Assembly (NCBI GenBank): GCA_038503035.1 | Contig: JAVSML010024243.1 | Coordinates: 376,647 to 440,646 of the forward strand | Source: Crocodylus rhombifer | Taxonomy: Eukaryota; Chordata; Crocodylia; Crocodylidae | Direction of reading: 5' to 3' | Length of the DNA stretch: 64,000 nucleotides | In this document: in pieces, positions 1-8,949 of the stretch | Numbering within the stretch: position 1 is the stretch's first letter | Layout of the letters: the number at the start of each line of letters is the position of its first letter | The notes under the pieces: model-generated | Told to the model about the DNA's origin: nothing | What the model saw: the letters and a program-made list of their open reading frames with translations, nothing else | The model's database searches: none | Position numbers and translations under genes: made by a program

Positions 1-1033
1 TGTCCTCTTTACCCCAGACCACATGTAAAAGTGCTGTTAGATATAACCCTCTTCTATAGAAGACTATGTCTAACTGATTTTTGGCCTCCTCTACAGGACC
101 TCCAGCATCCCAAGAGGCTCCCACCCAGCCACTCTCTTCCCCCATAGTCATAGCACCTTCTGTTTTCAAGCACTTAATATGATAAAAAAAATGAATAGCA
201 GCAGAATTAATTGTTTAGTAGTCCAAAAAGTAAGCAAAGGAGTGGATAAATTTATATCTCAAACCTAACTCTTCAGCCCATATATTCCTACCTCCCTTTC
301 CCCAAGATTTTTAAAAGGAAAATACAAATTTTCTCTTAGTATGAAAATACTGGTAACTCTTGAGACACTACTGTTTATCCAGCTGTCAAGGCAAAGTTCT
401 GTTGTCTGTATTTCCCATTATATCTGGGGGGGGGCTCTCAGCGTGATGGATGACTATTTAATGTGTCGACTTTATCCTAAGCTTGTTCCCTTATTCTTCA
501 GAAATATGAAAAGAATTTTCTACCTGCTCTTTGTTTATGGGTGTGTGTATGTGTTGGGGGGGAGCAGACACTAATAGGAAATACAATATTATTGATTCAA
601 GGTATACATTTGAGGTAAATTGGCTGTGGGCTTTCTTTGCATCATGAAAAAATGCAATCCGTATTTTCATCACCTTAGAATGCATGCTACCTATTGTGCA
701 AATTATTTGTGCTAATGTTATATCACGTGGGATCAAACATACCTGAGAACAGCCAGCTCATTTTACCTAAAATGAGGTGAAATTTTACTGGTACTATAGA
801 TATGCATGCTTATTTCTAAAGAGGTTATAAAATGCATAAAATAACTTGGGTGACATTCACTTTTTAAAAGAACCTGAGTGCGAATATTGTGGGTCTTGCT
901 CACCTGTGAGCTGCAACCTTTCCTCCCTCCTCACATCAATAATACTTTTCAGCACAAGTATTCAAACAATTCAGTGATTTCTGTTTGACTGCCTGCATGG
1001 TAAGGTCCTAAGCACAATAAGTAAACAGAAACT
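1..1033. other. AT-rich background, no feature seen
   Basis: Unique-looking AT-rich DNA with short homopolymer runs (G runs near 427 and 555). The only open frames are under 82 codons, overlap on both strands and show no recognisable motif, so I treat them as chance. Confidence 0.6.
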
Positions 1034-1958
1034 GAATGTAACCTATTTTCAAGAAGGGAAGGAGGGAGGAACTGGGAAGCTGTAGGCCAGTTAGTCTCAC
1101 CTCTACCTTTGGGAAAGCTCCAAAAAAATTCATTAAGGATCACATTTGTGGGAGCCCAGCAGGGAAAATAATGCTGAAAGGAAATCAGCATGGGTTCATA
1201 GCAGGTAGATCCTGCCTGACTAAACTTGTTTCTTTTATGACCAGGTCACAAAATGCTTAGATGCAGGAATCAAGGTAGATGTCATCTACCTAGACTTTAA
1301 GAAGGCCTTCAATACGGTATCTCATTCTGTTCTCGTAAATAAACTGACAGGCTGTGATGCAGATGATTACATGGTCAGGTGGGTAGCAAATTGGCTTAGG
1401 GGTCACAGTCAGAAAGTGGTGGTGGATGGGACGATATCAATCTGGAAAGATGCAGGCACTGCAGTCCCGCAAGGCTTGGTTCTTGGACCAGTGTATTCAC
1501 TGTCTTCATCAGTGACTTGGACAAGGGTGTGGAGAGCACCCTGTCCAAATTCGCAGATGATACCAAAGTATGAGGCAAAATTAACACACCAGAGGATAGG
1601 GAATGGATCTGGACAGGTTGGAAGAATGGGCAGAATGAAACAAGATGCAGTTCAACAAAGACAAGTGCAAAGTGCTGCACTTGGGGAAAAAAGAACCACC
1701 AACACACTTGCAGGCTGCGAGATGACCTCAGCAGCACAGCAGCAGAAAGGAAACTTGGATTCATGGTTGACTACAAGATGAACGCGAGTCATTAATGTGA
1801 CATTTTGATCAACAAGGCTAACCACAGCTTATCATGTATTAGCAGATGAATGATGAACAGGTCCAGGGAGGTGATGCTTCCCCTCTATGCAGCACTGCAG
1901 TTGGAGTACTGCATCAGTTTTGGGCACTGCACTGCAAAAGGGATGCAGAGAATCTTGA

Positions 1959-2130
1959 CCACTGGTAGGCACTCGCCACCTCCCCTTTCCCCCCACAGCT
2001 GACAGCACTGCAGCTGCCTGCGGCATCTCCACACTGACTGCCACCACACTCCTGCTGCTGACCGCACTGCTGCCACCTGCTGGAACTCGCCATGCCCCCC
2101 CACTGCCGGGGGCACATAGCATTCATATTG
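1959..2130. other. GC-rich ~172-bp block inserted in the CR1 copy
   Basis: The CR1 reading AGAATCTTGA (ending 1958) should continue directly into the GAGGGTCCAGAGGAGGGCC-like motif, which is found only after 2130. The block between is GC-rich and internally repetitive: CTGACAGCACTGCAGCTGCC and CTGACCGCACTGCTGCCACC are related, as are GGCACTCGCCACC and GGAACTCGCCATG. No TIR, poly(A) or clear target duplication is visible. It could be a minisatellite-like or unclassified insertion. Confidence 0.5.
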
Positions 2131-2156
2131 TGAGGGTTTAGAGGAGGGCCACTCTT

Positions 2157-2498
2157 ATGGTCAGAGGCCTGCAGGCAAGCCCCTATGAGGAGAGACTGAG
2201 GGACCTAGATCTCTTCAGCCTTCACAAGAGAAGGCTGAGAGGTGATCTTGTGGCTGCCTATAAATTCATCAGGGGAGGGCAGCAAGGAATAGGAGATGCT
2301 CTATTTTCTAGGGCACCGCCTGGAGTAACTAGGAACAATGGCCACAAATTGATAGAGAGCAAATTTAAGTTGGACATTAGAAAGAACATAGTAACGGTTG
2401 CCAGAATCTGGAATGGGCTTCCAAGGGAGGTGGTGCTCTCCCCTACCTTGGGGGTCTTCAACAGGAGACTGGACAAGTACCCAGCTGGGGTCATCTGA
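2157..2498 (+). pseudogene. CR1 ORF2 C-terminal fragment (113 codons)
   Basis: An uninterrupted frame with the conserved CR1 C-terminal block: YEERLRDLDLFSLHKRRLRG, then DLVAAYKFIRG, RAPPGVTRNNGHKL and the LDIRKN motif, ending in NRRLDKYPAGVI before the natural-type stop. This region follows the RT and connection domains in intact CR1 ORF2 proteins. The Met start is chance, because the rest of ORF2 upstream is disrupted. It closely parallels the same blocks at 17206-17613, 41.8-42.2 kb and 50022-50432. Confidence 0.85.
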
Positions 2499-2587
2499 TC
2501 CCAGTGCTCTTTCCTACCCAGGGCAAGGGGTTGGACTCGATGACCTACTGAGGTCCCTTCTGACCCCAGCATCTATGAATCTGTGAC

Positions 2588-4093
2588 TTTATTCCAACAG
2601 TGCCTGCCCCTTCCAGTCTTGATCACTTGATACACATACATCAGATCCATATAATAATCTTTGCTCAGGGCAAAGGAGAAGAAAGAAACACCCAACTCCT
2701 CTTCCTCCTTGTAGTATGTCCTGAAGGTAAATTCTTTCCAAGCCTGAATTTTGGAGGTCAATACAAGCTTGTGCCTAGCAAGATTTAGACATTTAGGGAA
2801 AAATTCTACTTCCTTTTTGCACCTATAATAACTAGATTGAATGAACCACTTAATTTGAAAGAGAGGTTTTCGGATGTTTTGGGGATAAGTATGGCAGAAG
2901 AGAGATCAAGCATAATACCTAAGTAAAAATCTGGGCTAAACTTTTTAGCAAATACATGCTTTAAGTGAATATTTCTTTTAGGCTCTTAGTCCTGGGGTTT
3001 TTCCCTTTTTCTCTTGTTTGTAGTTGTGTTTTGTTTTCCTGATTTGTTTCTTTACTAAATTAGGCAGTGCTTCAGAGTCTCCCTGCTTTTTGCATATATC
3101 CTGGACCCTTGCTGATAGCAGCATTATTCAAACACTGTCAAATAATATTTTACATTTTTCTGACCATTAAATTAGTACTTCCAAAGTGAATAAGAGTTAC
3201 AGATAATATGTAGCAAAATATAAATGTATTTATATAACATTTAAGAATATTAAGACTATTTAATCCTTATGAATTACATCAATATGGACCCAATTAGCAC
3301 AGTTTGCAGCCACTTCATAATTCAAAAGAATGTGATCATTCGGCTGGAAGCACATTTGACAGAAACTCCATAGTCATGAAGGTAAAAGCTTGCAAGATCA
3401 CCCACTAGGATGGAGAAGCTGTCATTCTTTCATCAGTGCTGTTGAATACTAATGTCAAGGTCAGAATAGTGTAATTTTAGGCTGCCAAAATATTGTTGCA
3501 TCTGATACAGTGCAGATACTGAAAGAAAGTAAAGAAATACAAGTTTAATAAAGTTTCTTATGATAGCTATAAAGTTTTATGTGCTACCTGTCCACAAACT
3601 CATAATACTATAGAACATTGTGTGTTATGTACAGATATATTAACATGTATTTATTGTATGCTAATATTTGCCATATGCTTTAAACAGTCCCAGTAATGAA
3701 CAAACTTAAACATTATCCTCCCTGCTGATAATATCATAAATTATGACTCTCTAGAGATTTCAGAAATTGTGCATGCCATTTTATGTTTTCAAAAATCATT
3801 ATTCAAAATATTTCATTTTCTCTAATACAGAATGATTTTTCACTGTAAATTAGATATTTTACACTAAATTAATACGTGACAAGGAACTGATTTCTTGGAA
3901 AGATTTATATGTGATGATACTTTCAGATTAAATACATAAATAAATCAAATGTCCAAGCAAAAAGGGTATTTAGATTGAAGATCCATACAAGTTCTGTAGT
4001 TTACCTTTAAGGAAATTATTTTCAAATCATTTGAAGAACTTATGAGCACAGTTTGTATGAAAGTCTGTTGATTTTAGAACTGTGCTCCTAAAT
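2588..4093. other. AT-rich background, no feature seen
   Basis: Mostly AT-rich unique-looking sequence with no long frame or repeat signature. A less AT-rich stretch at about 3290-3490 looks unlike the surroundings, but I can assign nothing to it. Confidence 0.5.
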
Positions 4094-4662
4094 CAGTGAT
4101 GGTCAACCTTTTGGGAAAGTATGCTGCAAGTCCAAAGTATGAGGTGTCACTCTAATAATCCTCCATCACCATTCCCTAGTGCAGAGGTTCCCAACTTTTT
4201 TCTTAGTGTGTACCCCCTTCCAGATTTACCAGCTGCCCGTGTACCTCTACCAGTATACTTTTGATATTTTAATCCCTTAAATGGCAATTATTATTATAAT
4301 GCCGTCATTAAACAATTTCTCCCAAGTATCCCCCAGAGATGTCTTGTGTACCCCCAGGGGTACACATACCAGTATGGGAACCCCTGGCCTAGTGCAACTA
4401 AATCCTATTGCCACAGGGATGTAACAATACTGATTTAAGCAGCACACACCTCAACAGCTCCCATGGGGCCAAACCCTTGAGCCAGCATCAACTCCCAACT
4501 GTGGCCCCATCCCTGAATGCCACTCTGATCTTTTTCCATCCACAAGTACCCCCTTGGCTCCCATTGTGGGGCTTGCTTCAACTCAGCACTCAGAACTTGC
4601 ATGCCAAACACATTGTCTTTCCATGCCACTTGTGGCATGTGCCTGCTGGCTGGCCACCACTG
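4094..4662. mobile_element. Non-autonomous hAT element, outer member of a nested pair
   Basis: The left end CAGTGATGGTCAACC and the right end GGCTGGCCACCACTG are imperfect inverted repeats (12 of 15). They are bounded by an 8-bp near-duplicate, TCCTAAAT (4086-4093) and TGCTAAAT (4663-4670), 7 of 8 identical. CAG...CTG ends and an 8-bp TSD are the hAT superfamily hallmark. No transposase frame is present, so it would have moved using enzyme from elsewhere. Removing the inner element leaves about 360 bp. Confidence 0.8.
4182..4386. mobile_element. hAT MITE nested inside the 4.1-4.7 kb hAT
   Basis: The ends CAGAGGTTCCCAAC and GGGAACCCCTG are inverted repeats (10 of 11). The flanks CCCTAGTG (4174-4181) and GCCTAGTG (4387-4394) form a 7-of-8 TSD. 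The interior is AT-rich and non-coding. Its position inside another hAT shows it inserted later. Confidence 0.82.
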
Positions 4663-4767
4663 TGCTAAATCCTTTATGTGCCTTGGAAAATCTTCTCTTG
4701 TCTACCAGAACTTACCTGTTTTCTCAATCCAATGTTTTCTGATATCCCAATAGTTATTCAGCTAGAC

Positions 4768-4930
4768 CAGTGGTCTCCAAACTTTTTTGATCGCTCACCC
4801 CTATCAGTAAAAAATTTTTGAGCACGCACCCCCAATATATGTATATTTATATAAATCTAAATAGAAGTTGTAATATTTTCTTCCCCTACCCCAATGGATC
4901 ATCTTGCGCACCCCATTTTGGAGACCACTG
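4768..4930. mobile_element. hAT MITE, 163 bp, perfect 8-bp TSD
   Basis: The left end CAGTGGTCTCCAAACTTTT and the right end TTTTGGAGACCACTG are inverted repeats. The target duplication AGCTAGAC is exact at 4760-4767 and 4931-4938. The interior is AT-rich and non-coding. The exact TSD and near-perfect TIRs make this the clearest DNA-transposon insertion in the window. Confidence 0.92.
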
Positions 4931-4938
4931 AGCTAGAC

Positions 4939-6899
4939 AAAAGTGATCCAAAACCAAATCAACTAAATTTATCCTTGTGGGCATTTAGGAGCTTATATGT
5001 TAGAACTATATCATGAGTTCATTTACTCTCATTTCCTTTTAATATTGAAATTAAAAAATAACGAAGTGCAGCATGTTGATGTTTTTATATACAGTAAAAT
5101 CTGTATGGGGCTTTTTGGGTTAAATTTAAAAAATACTTTCATTTTGATTGATTTTACATTACATGAATATGTCAATGAGAAGTGGCAAACAATACCTCAG
5201 TAGGATTGCTTTTCATATTCCACATACATCTTTGAAAGATGTCTAAAATGACATGTTTGTAGTAAAATATACATGGCCGGGTGAACTTTCCTGGTCTTAT
5301 CTTGCGCCTCAGTAATTCTGAAACAGAAACAGAATCCTTTGTTCTGATAAACTAGACATCTTTTAAAAATATATTTATTAAAATGAAATATTCAGGGTTT
5401 CCCAAGTTATCATTAGCATACAGAGAATGTAGTCTTGCCTTCCTGTGCATGGTTAACTTTCATTCACAGTAAAAGGGGTTATGAGTAGTCTTCAAGCAGA
5501 GAAGACTATCATTTTCAAAACCAATCTATTTTATATTTTTGTTGGATTTATATTGCCTACTTACTGCATTGTGGAAAAAAATAGCAGTTAAGAGAAAATT
5601 CTTATTTGAAATTTAATTTTGTATTAACATAATTTGTTTTTGAATGGTTTGAAAGTTCATTTAGTGAGTACTACTTCGAGTACCCACAAATTTGTACTTT
5701 CGGGAGGGGCTTGGAGGTCTACAAATTTCTGAGATCTAGATGTATGCTATACTAATTCTTTGGTATACTGAAAAATGTAATGGTTTCTTAAATACTTGGA
5801 GGTATTTCCTATTTTATAATTAGTACCCCTGAGGGAGCTGTTAAATTCATACCAGTCTTTAATCAAGATGCCGATGACCTAATTTAAGAAGCAAGTGGGG
5901 TTCAATCAGTTTTTTCGGTTTTTTTTACATTTGAGTCAGAGGCCAGAAGTCCAAGCCCAGTTTAGAAAAAAACAAATAAGAATTTCCATTATATAAAACA
6001 ATGACCCAAATGCAAATAGATCTTTTGGTTTTATCTTGAACGTAAAGATTAAGAATTACTTGCCTGCCTATAACTAAAATATTCCTCTGAAAAGTTGGAA
6101 GAAAAAATGATGGTTCACTTATTGCTTTGGTTATATTCATAACAGAAACTTCAATCTAACAAGTTAGAATAGAGTAGTATCTCTTTCCAAGGAGCCTGAA
6201 TGCTTAAAGGATTGCTAATTCAAAGGCATCTCTAACATTCTATGGTCTGGCTTGGTTTTAAATGGATAAAGAACAAGCCATGCTTTCATTAAAGCAGCGA
6301 CCCACTTTTATGCTACCTAATAGCAGTCTCTTCACCTTTTTAAATTCTTTTGTGACTTGTGCTGTCTCACTGAGTTCAGATTCAGTGAGTCCTAATATGG
6401 GTGCAAGTAATTTGAAGACATTTGACTCATATGATTCAAATTTTATGATTCTTTCTTGAATCATAAGGCTTAAGAAATATATATTGGCTTGTTAGTAGTG
6501 TTGTGAATATTGGGTGAGCATCAAGGTAATTGCCAGAGACAAACATTCTATCAGGAAGACAAATTCTCACATGATTTGTGTGAGGCAGTGACAGAAGAAT
6601 GTCATAGTAACAGCCAGCACATGTGTCATATTGCTTTCAGGTAATGTACATGTTCCAAGTGTTAAAGTGAATTTGTGGAAATTGCTTCTGTGATTCAAAG
6701 GACTTTGCCCTCTGTAATATAATGCAACTAATATATCCTTGCACATTCTATTCAAAAGATCTGTGAGGTCGTTTCTTCACATGTAGGTAAAGGCATGATG
6801 GGATCTAATGTGCAATTCACACAATTGCTTCTCATGCCATGATACACATGCTCCCCTTGCATCAGCATAAAGAAAGTTCCTATAGCTGGGAACCCCACA
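4939..6899. other. AT-rich background, no feature seen
   Basis: No frame over 86 codons, no repeat hallmark. The short open frames have no recognisable domain and overlap on opposite strands. Confidence 0.5.
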
Positions 6900-7083
6900 C
6901 ACCCCAGCTGAGGGGATCCCAGTTGCTGGGGCATTGCACACACCCCTGGGCCTGGAGGATCATCACAGGGATGATCCCTCTGCCCTGGGGATGTGGGTAA
7001 ACCCAAGAGGCCAGAGGATTGCCTCAGGGCAATTTCTACGCCTCCTCTCCACCCTGGGGATTGTGACTTTCCTGATCTCTAGT
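6900..7083. repeat. GC-rich block of degenerate hairpin-bearing repeats
   Basis: Two related sub-units each hold a short perfect hairpin: GATCATC-ACAGG-GATGATC (about 6958-6976) and ATTGCC-TCAG-GGCAAT (about 7018-7033). Each is followed by CCCTGGGGAT(G/T)GTG-like sequence. With the two palindromes just downstream this may be the body of one unclassified DNA element of about 0.5 kb, but no outer ends could be fixed. Confidence 0.4.
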
Positions 7084-7170
7084 TGCCTGGGATATCAGCC
7101 CCAATCCCTAGATGTACCTCAGCTGATGGTGCTCCCAACCACAGGGGAGACCCTGTTACATGTGCAAATT

Positions 7171-7242
7171 AAAGCTTGGTAGCAACCAGCTATAAAGTTA
7201 GCACTTATTTTCAAGGTCTAACTTTATAGCTGGTGAAGCTTT
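7171..7242. repeat. Perfect 17-bp inverted repeat with extended arms
   Basis: ACCAGCTATAAAGTTAG at 7185-7201 is exactly reverse-complemented at 7218-7234 with a 16-nt loop. After a short bulge the arms continue as AAAGCTT (7171-7177) and AAGCTTT (7236-7242). It may be a MITE end or a fold-back junction. Confidence 0.75.
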
Positions 7243-7286
7243 TTATTGTATGAAAGCTACTTTGGCATGTAGTTGGTCTCTATGTA

Positions 7287-7316
7287 ATTGCACAGTTAAC
7301 CAGTTAATTGTGCAAT
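7287..7316. repeat. 30-bp near-perfect palindrome
   Basis: ATTGCACAGTTAA (7287-7299) and TTAATTGTGCAAT (7304-7316) pair at 12 of 13 positions around the loop CCAG. It lies 45 bp after the other inverted repeat and is probably part of the same element. Confidence 0.65.
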
Positions 7317-7999
7317 ACCTATAATGTATAGAGGGAGCTTTAGTACCTAAAACTATTTTACAGCTGTAAATTGCCTTCATCTTACAACTAATAATTACAT
7401 ATTAGAAAGTTGTTTCATGCTTGGATGGTGCCACACATGAGACCTCTCAAAGCTAAAGGCCTAATACTGCAGCCACCTTCATGGTGGTATTCCAACATTA
7501 CATACATCATGGAATTTCCCTATTGGAACTTTAAACTATCCAATACAAATTCAACATCTGCATAACTAAACCTCTGCATTGAGCAATAGTTCCAGAAAAT
7601 GAGTACAAAAAATCAAGAGCCTGTCTTTACATACCTGAGGTGTGTGAGCGCCTTCTAGCACATTATGGCTTCCCACTCTTTTCTCTTCTTTGTCCATTCA
7701 AAGAGAAGTCTTGTTATAAAAAAGGCTCTGTTAATAATAATAATATACAAAGAGTGGGGAGAAAACAGAAGGACCCTAAATATTTAAAGCGGTGGCCCAA
7801 AGCAGTCTAAGTCAGTTTACAGATACAGTTGTTATCATGCTTCCAGTATTACAATACATAGGTAGATTCAGGATTTTGTAAAGGAAGGTGCAGGAACAGC
7901 AACTGGCACATCAGGAATGCCTGCACCCTAGCTCCCAGGCTTCCCCCCATCCACAACTGGGGAAGAAAAACCACATGAGGAGCAGCAGCCAGGGACTTT
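7317..7999. other. Background, no feature seen
   Basis: AT-rich to about 7830 and then increasingly GC-rich toward the palindrome at 8.0 kb. No coding or repeat hallmark found. Confidence 0.45.
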
Positions 8000-8517
8000 T
8001 TAAGTCCCCAAATCAGGTAGGAATCTTTCCCTTCTGCACTCACCCCTATGTCTACTTGTAGCACCTTCTCCTTCCCCTCTGTGCTAAGTGGCACCTCCAC
8101 CCCACTCCTGTTCCCTCTCAAATGCCCACTGCTGCCACAGTCCCTAACTAGCCAGTAGGCAGGGGGAGCTCCAGAGCTACTTCTGACTTGCTCCATCCAC
8201 CTGGGCTGTGCAGGGAGCTGGGATCAGCTGGGGATAGCAGTAGTGGCAGGCAGCTTCTCCATCCATACGTCTCTTCCTGGGCTGGCAGGGAATGCCTGAT
8301 GGGACCAAGCAGGGAGGAGAATCCTTTTGGCTGCCACCACTGCTGTCCCTGGCTAAGCCCAGCTAGGGCAGGGCAGGGATTGCTTTGGAGCTCCACCGGC
8401 AGCTGGGGACAGTGGAAGTGGTAGGTAGGATGGCAGGGAATGGGAGAGGAGGGGACATACTGCTGACTATGGAGGGGAAGGGAAAGACGGGGATTCTTAC
8501 CTGCTTCAGAGACTTAA
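8000..8517. repeat. ~0.52 kb imperfect palindrome (fold-back element)
   Basis: At least three nested arm pairs share one centre near 8.27 kb: 8000-8031 with 8480-8517 (TTAAGTCC...TTTCCC against GGGAAAG...GACTTAA); GAGCTCCAGAGC (8166-8177) with GCTTTGGAGCTC (8382-8393), 11 of 12; and 8237-8254 with 8329-8345 (GCAGTAGTGG against CCACCACTGC). The GC content is far above the flanks. Overlapping short frames here are composition artefacts. It is probably a fold-back DNA transposon; no TSD could be fixed. Confidence 0.6.
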
Positions 8518-8949
8518 ATATTTATGTCCCTGCCTGCTACTCCCATTCCCACTGAATGATCTGAAAGGGAGCACAACTGTGCCAATGCACCCTTTCTGCA
8601 TCTAACCCTGTGGATCCACTCCAATACGAGGTAACTAGGAATCTAGGTCAAGGAATCTGGTGCCACATGGCTTGATGTTCTTATCTTCACCCATTGAAGA
8701 ATTTTGCTCATTTATGGTTTGCACAAAGCATTTTCTTTAAAACAACTAAGAAAGGAAATTAAACTAGTGTTTATGGCAAATGTTAGAATAACTCCCCACA
8801 CCTGAGGATAATGTCACACTTTATGGCTCAGAATATCATTTAGTTTTAACTTGTTGCTACTTATTAAGTAACAGCACTCAAAATAAACAAAATGAAGACA
8901 TAGGGGAAGAAGCAGGAAATGAAGGCAGGTATAGTGTGCATGTGCTCTA
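8518..8949. other. Background, no feature seen
   Basis: AT-rich sequence between the palindrome and the CR1 3' end. Nothing recognised. Confidence 0.45.

Larger units (their letters stand above)
1034..2587 (+). mobile_element. CR1 LINE fragment (3' half of ORF2 and tail), degenerate
   Basis: A 5'-truncated chicken-repeat-1 (CR1) non-LTR retrotransposon. Seen in broken frames: the fingers region (PIFKKGR-like, near 1040), RT motif A as VDVIYLDFKKAFNTVSH (about 1274-1324), motif B as PQGLVLGP (about 1466-1490) and motif C as KFADDTK (about 1546-1566). The C-terminal ORF2 block lies at 2157-2498 and the CR1 3' tail (GGTTGGACTCGATGACC, then ATCTATGAATCTGTGA) ends at about 2587. Multiple frameshifts, stops and a 172-bp foreign block (1959-2130) show it is dead. 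CR1 ORF2 normally encodes an endonuclease plus RT; the endonuclease and 5' part are absent here, as is usual for 5'-truncated copies. Confidence 0.9.

Noticed and set aside
7849..8424. Open frames of 78-115 codons
   Set aside because: Explained by the GC-rich palindrome at 8.0-8.5 kb; frames on both strands mirror each other.
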